A stretch of DNA of 5,944 bases from positions 1 to 5,944 of the forward strand of contig CAZLKN010000106.1 in assembly GCA_964560135.1 (NCBI GenBank), given 5' to 3'. The stretch's first letter is position 1. Every line of letters starts with the position of its first letter. Source of the stretch: CAZLKN01 sp964560135 (GTDB lineage: Bacteria > Actinomycetota > JAICYB01). Positions 1 to 5,943 of this stretch are shown here, piece by piece. The notes beneath the pieces were generated by a model that did no database searches, had not been told where the DNA came from, and worked only from the letters and a program-made list of their open reading frames with translations. The position numbers and the translations under genes were made by a program.

Positions 1-27
1 GCGGCCCCCGGGGTCGGGATAACGGCC

Positions 28-279
28 CTACCGTGCCCCCTCGCCGAGGATCTCCCGGCGGAGCTCGTCCTCGCGCTCGGACATGGCCTCCAGGCCCTCG
101 CGGACGGCGTCCCTGAACCGGTCACCGAAGTCCCGGACGCCCTCCCGGGCCTTCCCGACGAGCTCCTGACCGTTCCCGGGGACCGAAACCCGGGCCTCGT
201 CCGCCTTGTCGCGCAGCCAGCGCAGCGCGATCAGGCCCAGGACGGCACCGATGATCATCCATCGCAGTCTCCGGAACAT
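28..279 (-). CDS. Small membrane-anchored DUF6167-like protein
   Basis: This is an 83-residue protein of unknown function. It starts MFRRLRWMIIGAVLGLIAL, so residues about 5-22 form one hydrophobic segment after a short basic N-terminus, which predicts a membrane anchor with the rest in the cytoplasm. Residues 38-80 are a charged, probably helical tail ending in VREGLEAMSEREDELRREIL. The MFRR start, the glycine/alanine-rich anchor and the VREG...RE.EL tail resemble the DUF6167 family found between a DUF948 gene and alaS in actinobacteria; this assignment is from memory of the family pattern. ATG at 277-279 was chosen because AGGGAG (bases 285-290, read on the minus strand) lies 5 bases upstream. 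The start is 2 bases after the DUF948 stop, so the two genes are surely co-transcribed and probably translationally coupled. A longer in-frame ORF exists upstream but it only reads through the DUF948 gene in another frame. Confidence 0.78.
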   Translation of the reverse strand: MFRRLRWMIIGAVLGLIALRWLRDKADEARVSVPGNGQELVGKAREGVRDFGDRFRDAVREGLEAMSEREDELRREILGEGAR

Positions 280-281
280 CT

Positions 282-644
282 CTACTCCCTGCCCTTCCTG
301 AGCTTCTGATAGGTCCGCGACGCGCCGGCCGCCACGGCCAGAGCGCGGATCGCGGGATGCGCCACCGTGGCCTGGACGGTACGGGTGATGCCCTCGACCG
401 CGCCGGCCGTCCCCCGTACCGACATGAGGATCTCGTCGACATGCTCGATCTCGCGGTTCACGTTCCCGACGGTCTCGTTGAGCTCGTGCAGCATCGGCGT
501 CGCCTCGCGGCGGAAGTCTTCGACCAGATCCCGGGTCGACTGCAGCACGCGGAACAGGCTCAGCATCGCGACACACAGGAATCCGACCAGGATCGCCCAG
601 AACACGGCGATCGCCACCAAAGCCCATCCGCTCACCGTCACCAC
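282..644 (-). CDS. DUF948 domain membrane protein
   Basis: This 120-residue protein has one N-terminal transmembrane helix (about residues 7-30, WALVAIAVFWAILVGFLCVA) followed by a long amphipathic helical region. That region contains LVEDFRREATPMLHELNETV and VNREIEHVDEILMSVRGTAG, the alternating hydrophobic/charged pattern of DUF948 proteins, which look like the coiled-coil part of chemoreceptors but lack a signalling tip. The function is unknown; a membrane scaffold role is only a guess. The GTG at 642-644 was chosen because GGAGGT (bases 652-657, minus strand) sits 7 bases upstream. A second GTG immediately follows (639-641), and either could be used. The gene is 132 bases from the divergent response regulator and 2 bases from the following small gene. 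In many actinobacteria this pair precedes alaS and lies downstream of rarA, so here the pair appears to be separated from rarA by the plus-strand module. Confidence 0.85.
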   Translation of the reverse strand: MVTVSGWALVAIAVFWAILVGFLCVAMLSLFRVLQSTRDLVEDFRREATPMLHELNETVGNVNREIEHVDEILMSVRGTAGAVEGITRTVQATVAHPAIRALAVAAGASRTYQKLRKGRE

Positions 645-683
645 GCGCAACACCTCCAGGTCCGGGGCCGCCGCCGAACCCGT

Positions 684-714
684 AGTATCCCCCGCCACCG
701 CGCCATGAAGGCAA
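684..714 (-). promoter_or_regulatory. Weak candidate promoter for the DUF948 operon
   Basis: Read on the minus strand, TTGCCT (709-714) and GATACT (684-689) form a possible -35/-10 pair, but the spacer is 19 bases, longer than ideal. It would start transcription near base 677, leaving a leader of about 33 bases with the ribosome-binding site at 652-657. On the plus strand the same place reads TAGTAT (683-688), a good actinobacterial -10 match with no convincing -35, so the element could instead serve the divergent regulator. Only the hexamers are seen; promoter activity is inferred. Confidence 0.3.
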
Positions 715-721
715 GTACCTC

Positions 722-765
722 CCTCACAGGCGTCCCTCACGCCCCTCTCAGGTGGCTCCCAGGAA
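722..765 (+). promoter_or_regulatory. Four 11-bp phased repeats, probable response-regulator operator
   Basis: Four consecutive 11-base units are seen: CCTCACAGGCG (722-732), TCCCTCACGCC (733-743), CCTCTCAGGTG (744-754) and GCTCCCAGGAA (755-765). The central A falls at 728, 739, 750 and 761, exactly one helical turn apart. The two right-hand units are the best matches to CTCNCAGG. OmpR-family regulators bind tandem direct repeats at about this spacing, so this is most likely the autoregulatory site of the adjacent regulator. A 14-base core (750-763) recurs with one mismatch at 2910-2923. Binding has not been shown and is inferred from spacing, position and recurrence. Confidence 0.65.
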
Positions 766-772
766 ACAGGGG

Positions 773-784
773 CAGAATGAGAAT
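773..784 (+). promoter_or_regulatory. Candidate -10 region for the regulator gene
   Basis: CAGAAT (773-778) and GAGAAT (779-784) are overlapping-range candidates for a -10 element placed 12-18 bases after the central A of the last phased repeat. If either is used, transcription would begin at about 785-791, at or just before the ATG at 789. The phased repeats would then cover the -35 zone, as expected for an OmpR-type activator. The matches to TANNNT are imperfect, so this is a weak call. Confidence 0.25.
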
Positions 785-1478
785 GGTTATGACCGAGAAG
801 ACCAAGGTCCTCGTCGTCGACGACGAGCCGAACATCACCGACCTCGTGGCAACCACCCTGCGCTACGAGGGCTTCGACGTGCAGGCGGCCGCCGACGGCC
901 GCTCGGCCCTCGCGTTGACGGAGACCTTCCGTCCCGACCTCATCGTCCTCGACGTGATGCTGCCCGACCTCGACGGGTTCGAGGTGGTCCGCCGTCTGCG
1001 CAACGAACGGCGCGCGGTGCCCGTCCTGTTCCTGACCGCCCGGGACGCTGTCGAGGACCGCGTGCGGGGCCTGACCACCGGAGGCGACGACTACCTCACC
1101 AAACCCTTCAGCCTCGAGGAGCTCGTGGCACGGGCACGGGCGATCCTGCGCCGGATGGAGCACGCCCCGGAGACCGCGAAACTCGCCTTCGCCGATCTCG
1201 AGCTCGATGAGGACACCCACGAGGTGTGGCGGGCCGGGATGCCGCTCGAGCTCACGGCCACCGAGTTCAACCTCCTGCGCTACCTGCTCGCCAACGCGCG
1301 CCGCGTGGTCTCGAAGACGCAGATCCTCGACCACGTCTGGAACTACGACTTCGGCGGTGACGCGAACATCGTCGAGACCTATGTGAGCTACCTGCGCAAG
1401 AAGGTCGACGCCGTCGATCCTCCCCTGATCCACACGATCCGCGGCGTCGGCTACAGCCTGCGCCTGCCGAAGGGATAG
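777..1478 (+). CDS. OmpR-family DNA-binding response regulator
   Basis: This is a 233-residue two-component transcription factor of normal family length. The receiver domain spans residues about 10-122: acidic pocket D15/D16 (VLVVDDEPN), phosphoacceptor D59 (LIVLDVMLPDLDG), T87 (FLTAR) and K109 (YLTKPF). The C-terminal winged-helix domain spans about 133-231 and includes LTATEFNLLRYLL, WNYDFGGDANIVETYVSYLR and the terminal HTIRGVGYSL. The recognition-helix region resembles the TrcR/TcrX/MprA group of mycobacterial regulators. The next gene, 2 bases downstream, encodes its kinase. Start choice is unsettled. ATGs lie at 777, 783 and 789, and none has a clear ribosome-binding site; AGGGG at 768-772 is close to the first. 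I give the longest form. If the promoter lies at the phased repeats (722-765), a leaderless start at 789 (MTEKTKVL, 229 residues) fits better. Likely autoregulated through those repeats. Confidence 0.95.
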   Translation: MRMVMTEKTKVLVVDDEPNITDLVATTLRYEGFDVQAAADGRSALALTETFRPDLIVLDVMLPDLDGFEVVRRLRNERRAVPVLFLTARDAVEDRVRGLTTGGDDYLTKPFSLEELVARARAILRRMEHAPETAKLAFADLELDEDTHEVWRAGMPLELTATEFNLLRYLLANARRVVSKTQILDHVWNYDFGGDANIVETYVSYLRKKVDAVDPPLIHTIRGVGYSLRLPKG

Positions 1479-1480
1479 CG

Positions 1481-2932
1481 GTGTCGCTGCGCGCGCGCCT
1501 CCTCGTCGGGCTCGTCGCCCTGGCCACCGTGGGGCTGCTGGTGGCGAACATCGTGACCTACACCTCGCTGCGCTCCTTCCTGAACGAACGCGTGCACGAG
1601 CAGCTCGAAGCTGCGCGCCAGCCGGTGACCCGGGCACTGCTCGAAAGCCGTCCCCGGCAGCGACTGAGCCCCGCGCCGCCGGCCTCCTACCCCTCGGGCA
1701 CCTACGGGCAGGTGCGCGCCCGCGACGGGACGGTTCTCGGTGAGGTGATCCTCGCCGACCCGGGAGCCGAACCGATCACACGGCCCGCGCTCCCCGACGC
1801 GCTCCCCGGCTCGAGCAGCGCGCTCGGGGGACGATGGGTCATGACCGTTGCCGCCGAGGACGGATCGACCCGGTACCGGATCGTCGCCTGGGCGCTCCAG
1901 GACGGAGGCACCCTCGTGGTCGCCGTCCCGATGCGCGAGATGGATCAGACGCTGCGGCGGCTGCTCGGGATCATGCTCGCCGTGGGCGCCGGCGTCCTGC
2001 TCAGCCTCGCCGCGCTGGCGTGGTGGGTGGTCCGGGTGGGTCTGCGTCCGCTGGAACGGATCGGCGACACCGCGGCGGACATCGCTGCCGGGGATCTGTC
2101 CCGCCGGGTCGACCCCGCCGACGAGCACACCGAGGTGGGGCGCCTGGGCCTCTCGTTGAACGCGATGCTCGCCCACATCGAGAACGCTTTCGCGGAACGC
2201 ACAGCGACCGAGGAGCGCCTCCGGCGGTTCCTCGCCGACGCGTCCCACGAGCTGCGGACCCCGCTGACCTCGATCCGCGGGTATGCCGAGCTCTTCCGGC
2301 GGGGGGCCGACACCCGGCCGGACGACCTCGCGAAGGCGATGGAGCGCATCGAGGCCGAGTCGGCGCGGATGGGCGTGCTCGTCGAGGATCTCCTGCTGCT
2401 CGCCCGCCTCGACGAGGGCCGGCCGCCCCAGCGCCGCCCCGTGGACCTGACCATGCTCGCCGCCGACGCCATCGCCGACGCCCGGGCCGTCGACCCGGAT
2501 CGCCAGATCACTCTCGCCTCCCCGGGCCCGGTCGTGGCGTCCGTGGACGAGTCCCAGCTCCGCCAGGTGACCGCGAACCTGCTGTCCAACGCCCTCACCC
2601 ACACGCCCGCGGGCACACCCGTCGAGGTGGCGGTGTCCGCGGCCGACGGGCAGGTGGGGCTCGAGGTCATCGACCACGGCCCGGGGCTTCCCCCCGAGGT
2701 CTCGGCCCGCGCGTTCGAGCGCTTCTACCGCTCCGATCCTTCGCGGTCTCGCGACAGCGGCGGCGCCGGGCTCGGCCTGTCGATCGTGGCCGCCGTCGCC
2801 GAGGCCCATGGGGGCAGCGTGTCGGTGGCCTCACGTCCCGGCGAGGGCGCCATCTTCCGCGTGAGACTCCCGGCCGGCCAGACACACAGCTCGTTCTCAG
2901 CTTCGCCCGAGGTGGATCCCAGGTCCGGGTGA
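1481..2932 (+). CDS. Membrane sensor histidine kinase (HAMP, HisKA, HATPase)
   Basis: This 483-residue kinase is the probable partner of the preceding regulator. Transmembrane helix 1 is at about residues 7-28 and helix 2 at about 162-184, framing an extracytoplasmic sensor region of about 130 residues with no recognised fold. A HAMP linker follows (about 183-236, starting VGLRPLERIGDTAADIAAGD). The H-box is FLADASHELRTPLTSIRGYAE with the phosphorylated histidine at 256. The ATPase domain shows the N-box (QVTANLLSNALTH, N366 and N370), G1 (DHGPGLP, 398-404), the F-box (FERFYR) and G2 (GGAGLGLSIV, 427-436), so all catalytic motifs are intact. The GTG start at 1481 lies 5 bases after AGGGA (1471-1475) and 2 bases after the regulator stop, implying translational coupling. 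The last dozen codons carry a set of 11-bp repeats (2893-2925). The resulting C-terminal tail after VRLPAG, rich in Ser and Pro, lies outside the ATPase fold and may be shaped by that DNA site. Confidence 0.95.
   Translation: MSLRARLLVGLVALATVGLLVANIVTYTSLRSFLNERVHEQLEAARQPVTRALLESRPRQRLSPAPPASYPSGTYGQVRARDGTVLGEVILADPGAEPITRPALPDALPGSSSALGGRWVMTVAAEDGSTRYRIVAWALQDGGTLVVAVPMREMDQTLRRLLGIMLAVGAGVLLSLAALAWWVVRVGLRPLERIGDTAADIAAGDLSRRVDPADEHTEVGRLGLSLNAMLAHIENAFAERTATEERLRRFLADASHELRTPLTSIRGYAELFRRGADTRPDDLAKAMERIEAESARMGVLVEDLLLLARLDEGRPPQRRPVDLTMLAADAIADARAVDPDRQITLASPGPVVASVDESQLRQVTANLLSNALTHTPAGTPVEVAVSAADGQVGLEVIDHGPGLPPEVSARAFERFYRSDPSRSRDSGGAGLGLSIVAAVAEAHGGSVSVASRPGEGAIFRVRLPAGQTHSSFSASPEVDPRSG
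2893..2925 (+). promoter_or_regulatory. Three 11-bp phased repeats inside the kinase 3' end
   Basis: Three tandem units are seen: GTTCTCAGCTT (2893-2903), CGCCCGAGGTG (2904-2914) and GATCCCAGGTC (2915-2925). The central A falls at 2899, 2910 and 2921, the same 11-base phase as the site at 722-765. The segment AGGTGGATCCCAGG (2910-2923) matches 750-763 at 13 of 14 bases. The site ends 49 bases before the start of the DUF5666-like gene, a plausible distance for an activator site driving an internal promoter for that gene and the protease. I could not find a convincing -10 after it. Confidence 0.6.
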
Positions 2933-2959
2933 TGTCCTGTGACCATCGGGAATCCGAGC

Positions 2960-2966
2960 AAGGAGG
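2960..2966 (+). promoter_or_regulatory. Strong ribosome-binding site of the DUF5666-like gene
   Basis: AAGGAGG lies 8 bases before the ATG at 2975. It decides that start over the upstream in-frame GTG at 2939, which would add 12 residues in front of an otherwise ideal signal peptide. Confidence 0.8.
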
Positions 2967-2974
2967 TTCGTGTC

Positions 2975-3526
2975 ATGAGACTCAGTTGGAAGAGCGCTCT
3001 CGCCCTGGTCGTCGGGGGCGTGCTGATCGGATCGATGGCGTCGGTGGCGGCCCAGACCTCCGAACCCGAGTCGCCGGACGCACCGACCGAGCGCGTCAGG
3101 CACGCCGGCCCCCGGCACATGAAAGCTCCGATGCGCGCGATCCGCTCCGAGGTCGTCCTGCCCGGCAACGACGGCGAGGGCGTCCGCACCGTCCGGACCG
3201 ACCGGGGCGAGCTGACCACGGTCGAGGGTTCGACGCTCGTCATCGCCGAGGAGGACGGGACGACCGTCCGGGTGGACGTCGGCGAGGACACGCGGATCTC
3301 GCGTGACGGCGAGCGAGCGGAACTCTCCGAGCTGCAGTCCGGCGACCAGGTGATCACCGTCCGCGAACGCGTCGGCGACGGCGAGACGACCACCCGCGGT
3401 GTGCGTGCCTTCTCACCGGCGCGCTGGACCGAGATGCAGGAGCGCCGGGACGAGATGCGCGAGCGACGCTCGAAGCTGCGGGAGGGCCGTACGCGCCCCG
3501 GGATGAGCGCACCCGCCGCGGCCTGA
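2975..3526 (+). CDS. Secreted DUF5666-like protein with Arg-rich helical tail
   Basis: This 183-residue protein carries an N-terminal signal peptide: basic MRLSWK, a hydrophobic core (about residues 8-22), then VAA before Q27, a good signal peptidase I site. No lipobox cysteine is present. Residues about 79-146 show a small beta-rich repeat (VEGSTLVIAEEDGTTVRVDV, then TRISRDGERAELSELQSGDQV) typical of DUF5666 domains, in which a 'value' strand pair is followed by a 'dependence on X being large enough' loop ending in GD.V. Residues about 150-172 form a highly charged predicted helix (MQERRDEMRERRSKLREGR) rich in Arg and Glu. The function is unknown. Its place between a sensor kinase (42 bases upstream) and an HtrA protease (25 bases downstream) suggests an envelope role: a ligand or modulator of the sensor, or a partner or substrate of the protease. 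It is probably controlled by the repeats at 2893-2925 as well as by the operon promoter. Confidence 0.85.
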   Translation: MRLSWKSALALVVGGVLIGSMASVAAQTSEPESPDAPTERVRHAGPRHMKAPMRAIRSEVVLPGNDGEGVRTVRTDRGELTTVEGSTLVIAEEDGTTVRVDVGEDTRISRDGERAELSELQSGDQVITVRERVGDGETTTRGVRAFSPARWTEMQERRDEMRERRSKLREGRTRPGMSAPAAA

Positions 3527-3539
3527 CCCGCGCCACATG

Positions 3540-3545
3540 AAGGAG
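3540..3545 (+). promoter_or_regulatory. Ribosome-binding site that fixes the protease start
   Basis: AAGGAG lies 6 bases before the ATG at 3552. It overlaps the codons just after another in-frame ATG at 3537, so the shorter start at 3552 is favoured. Confidence 0.8.
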
Positions 3546-3551
3546 CGATCG

Positions 3552-4670
3552 ATGGAGCCCCACACACAGACCAGACCCGAATCCCCGTCCCTCGGATGGG
3601 CGGCCTTCCCGCCCATCCCGACCCCGCCGAGGCGCACATGGCTCGACCGTCTCGTGACGCCGGTACTGGCGGCGCTGCTGGGGGCGGTGATCGGGGGCGC
3701 GGTCGTCGTGGCCGCCACCGACACGCCTGCGGCCGGCCCACCCACGGCGGCACCGCGCGTGAGCGGTGTCCCGCAGCCCGGCCTCACCGGTGTCGCCGCG
3801 GTGGCCGAGCACCTGTCCCCGTCGGTGGTCCGCATCGACGCCTCCGTCCCCGGCCCCCTGGGGGCCGCGAGCGGCACCGGCTCCGGGGTGGTCTACCGTC
3901 CCGACGGCTACATCATCACCAACGCCCATGTGGTGGCGGGCGCGCAGAGCCTCGAGGTGACGCTGTCCGATGGGCGGCAGCTCGCCGCCGAGGTCGTGGG
4001 CGACGCGATGCCCTCCGACGACATCGCGGTCCTGAAGATCGACGCTACCGACCTCGAGGCGGCGCCCCTCGGGTCGACCGCCGACGTGCGCGTGGGTGAC
4101 CTCGCGGTGGCCATCGGGAGCCCCTTCGGTCTCGAGGGCTCGGTGACCGCGGGCGTGGTCAGCGCGCTGCACCGCAACATCGACCTCGGACGGGGGGCCC
4201 GGTTCACCGACGCGATCCAGACCGATGCTCCCATCAATCCCGGGAACTCCGGAGGAGCGCTCGCCGACGCGGATGGCCGCGCGATCGGGATCAACACGGC
4301 CATCGTGGGCAGCCCGGCGGGCAACGTCGGCGTCGGGTTCGCGATCCCCATCGACATCGCCAGGCTGCACGCCGACCGGATCATCGAGACGGGACGCTCG
4401 AGCCGCCCGTTCCTCGGCATCGGGGGCGAGGACGTTCCCGGAGGCGGCGGCGCCCTCATCCAGCAGGTCGTGCCCGACGCTCCGGCGGAGGCAGCGGGCC
4501 TGCAGGTCGGCGACGTGATCGTCGCCATCGACGGCACCCGTGTCACCTCGATGGACGAGCTGATCTCGGTGCTCAGCCGGCTCGAGGTCGGCCGGACGGT
4601 CACCGTCACCTACGAGCGCGAGGGAACACGCGCACGTGCGCGGGTGACGCTCGAGGAACGGACCTCCTGA
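3552..4670 (+). CDS. HtrA/DegP-type membrane-anchored serine protease with PDZ domain
   Basis: This 372-residue protease is predicted to degrade or process misfolded envelope proteins on the outer face of the membrane. A proline-rich cytoplasmic N-terminus (residues 1-33) precedes one transmembrane helix (about 34-55) and a Pro/Ala-rich linker. The trypsin-like domain (about 80-275) has an intact catalytic triad: H126 (IITNAHVVAG), D157 (SDDIAVLKID) and S233 (NPGNSGGAL). One PDZ domain follows (about 286-368), with FLGIGG as the peptide-binding edge and DAPAEAAGLQVGDVIVAIDG in its core. The PDZ loop between LGI and GALI is short and glycine-rich (VPGGGG), so the usual first helix seems reduced. 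The organisation matches mycobacterial PepD, which is encoded beside the MprAB kinase-regulator pair. The start at 3552 rests on the ribosome-binding site at 3540. The gene closes the plus-strand operon and converges on rarA with 4 bases between the stops. Confidence 0.95.
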   Translation: MEPHTQTRPESPSLGWAAFPPIPTPPRRTWLDRLVTPVLAALLGAVIGGAVVVAATDTPAAGPPTAAPRVSGVPQPGLTGVAAVAEHLSPSVVRIDASVPGPLGAASGTGSGVVYRPDGYIITNAHVVAGAQSLEVTLSDGRQLAAEVVGDAMPSDDIAVLKIDATDLEAAPLGSTADVRVGDLAVAIGSPFGLEGSVTAGVVSALHRNIDLGRGARFTDAIQTDAPINPGNSGGALADADGRAIGINTAIVGSPAGNVGVGFAIPIDIARLHADRIIETGRSSRPFLGIGGEDVPGGGGALIQQVVPDAPAEAAGLQVGDVIVAIDGTRVTSMDELISVLSRLEVGRTVTVTYEREGTRARARVTLEERTS

Positions 4671-4674
4671 CGGG

Positions 4675-5928
4675 TCAAGACTCGGGGTCGTAGTACCGCT
4701 TCTCCCCGAGCTCGGGGGGCAGGTACTCCTGCTCGACCACGTGGCCCGGGTGGTCGTGGGGGTATTTGTACCCCTCGCCGTGGCCGAGCTGCTTCGCCCC
4801 CGGGTAGTGGCTGTCCCGCAGGTGCGCCGGCACCTCGGCGTGCCGCTCGCGCGCGTCGCGCATCGCGGCGCCGATCGCCTTGACCACGGCGTTGGACTTC
4901 GGCGCCGTCGACAAGTGGATCACGGCGTGCGCCAGGTTGAGTTGGGCCTCCGGCAGGCCGACGTGCTCCAGGGCGTGTGCGGCGGCCACGGCGACCACGA
5001 GGGACTGCGGGTCGGCCATGCCGACGTCCTCGGAGGCGAAGATGATTATCCGGCGGCAGATGAACCGGGGATCCTCGCCCCCCTCGAGCATCTCCGCGAG
5101 CCAGTACAGCGCGGCATCCGGATCGGAGCCGCGCATCGACTTGATGAACGCCGAGACCACGTCGTAGTGGCGGTCCTGGGCCTTGTCGTAGCGGACGACC
5201 CGCTTCTCCAGGGCGGCGTGGGCGTCCTCGCGGGTGATCCGGCCCGCCTCGCGGCCGAGGGCCCGCGCCGCCGCCGCTTCCAGCGCGTTCAGGGCGACGC
5301 GGGCGTCCCCGCCGGAGCGGGACGCGATCCACGCCAGCGCTTCCTCGTCGGCCTCCAGGCCGGCCTCGCCGATCCCGCGCTCGGTGTCGACGAGAGCGAT
5401 GTCGAGGACGCGACGGACGTCGTCGTCGCCCAGCGGCTCCAGCCGGAACAGCAGCGACCGGGACACCAGCGGGGAGTTCACCTCGAAGAAGGGGTTCTCC
5501 GTGGTCGCGCCGATCAGGATCAGGACCCCCTCCTCCACGGCACCGAGGAAGGCGTCCTGCTGGGCCCGGTTGAAGCGGTGGATCTCGTCGAGGAAGAGCA
5601 CGGTGCGGCCGTGCTTGCGGGCCGCCGCGATCACCTTCCGCACATCGGCCACACCCGAGGAGATTGCCGACAGCTTCTCGACGGGGGCGGACGTCCGGTC
5701 GGCCACGATATGGGCGATGGTCGTCTTGCCCGTGCCCGGCGGGCCCCACAGGATCGCCGAACGCAGTTCGTCACGCTCGATCAGGGCCCGCAGCGTCGTC
5801 CCCTCGCCGACCACGTGCTCCTGGCCGATGAGTTCGTCGAGGGAGCGGGGACGCATCCGCGCGGACAGCGGCGGCCGGGCGGCGTGGCTCCGGACGGCGT
5901 CGTCGCCGAAGAGCCGCCCCTCGCTGAT
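4675..5928 (-). CDS. rarA: Replication-associated recombination protein A (RarA/MgsA AAA+ ATPase)
   Basis: RarA is a clamp-loader-like AAA+ ATPase that acts at stalled replication forks. Numbering from the Met encoded at 5854-5856, Walker A is GPPGTGKT (38-45), Walker B is LFLDEIH (87-93), sensor 1 is GATTEN (116-121) and the Arg-finger region is SPLVSRSL (128-135). The C-terminal part carries the family's conserved HLRDSHYPGAK and GYKYPHD blocks. Annotating from that Met gives 393 residues, but it lacks a ribosome-binding site. The frame continues upstream through LFGDDAVRSHAARPPLSAR, which is the usual RarA N-terminal lead-in. No ATG, GTG or TTG occurs in frame between 5857 and the window edge. 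AGGAGG (5938-5943, minus strand) lies 9 bases before an ATC codon (5926-5928), exactly where relatives begin. I place the end there, but the gene may instead begin beyond the window. Confidence 0.93.
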   Translation of the reverse strand: MSEGRLFGDDAVRSHAARPPLSARMRPRSLDELIGQEHVVGEGTTLRALIERDELRSAILWGPPGTGKTTIAHIVADRTSAPVEKLSAISSGVADVRKVIAAARKHGRTVLFLDEIHRFNRAQQDAFLGAVEEGVLILIGATTENPFFEVNSPLVSRSLLFRLEPLGDDDVRRVLDIALVDTERGIGEAGLEADEEALAWIASRSGGDARVALNALEAAAARALGREAGRITREDAHAALEKRVVRYDKAQDRHYDVVSAFIKSMRGSDPDAALYWLAEMLEGGEDPRFICRRIIIFASEDVGMADPQSLVVAVAAAHALEHVGLPEAQLNLAHAVIHLSTAPKSNAVVKAIGAAMRDARERHAEVPAHLRDSHYPGAKQLGHGEGYKYPHDHPGHVVEQEYLPPELGEKRYYDPES

Positions 5929-5937
5929 AGCTCTACC

Positions 5938-5943
5938 CTCCTG
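5938..5943 (-). promoter_or_regulatory. Shine-Dalgarno-like AGGAGG upstream of rarA
   Basis: Read on the minus strand, AGGAGG is followed by GTAGAGCT-type spacer sequence and then ATCAGCGAGGGG, encoding I-S-E-G before R-L-F-G. Its position is right for starting a typical RarA protein, but the codon at the start position is ATC. It may be a true site with a non-standard or mis-called start codon, or chance within an ORF that starts further upstream. Confidence 0.4.

Noticed and set aside
5..13. CCCCCGGGG palindrome near the left edge as a terminator
   Set aside because: There is no loop, no adequate stem length and no T-tract on either strand; it is ordinary GC-rich sequence between the small gene and whatever follows it.
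28..714. A 228-residue version of the leftmost small protein
   Set aside because: The extra N-terminal 145 residues overlap the DUF948 gene out of frame and are Gly/Arg-rich; ATG 279 has its own ribosome-binding site and begins a typical membrane anchor.
1451..2809. 452-codon open frame on the minus strand opposite the kinase gene
   Set aside because: It lies wholly antisense to a kinase with all motifs intact, its translation is low-complexity Gly/Arg/His-rich with no recognisable domain, and long antisense frames are expected at this GC content.
1834..3306. 490-codon plus-strand open frame overlapping the kinase and DUF5666-like genes
   Set aside because: It crosses two well-supported genes in another frame and encodes Arg/Gly/Pro-rich sequence; it is a GC-rich frame shadow.
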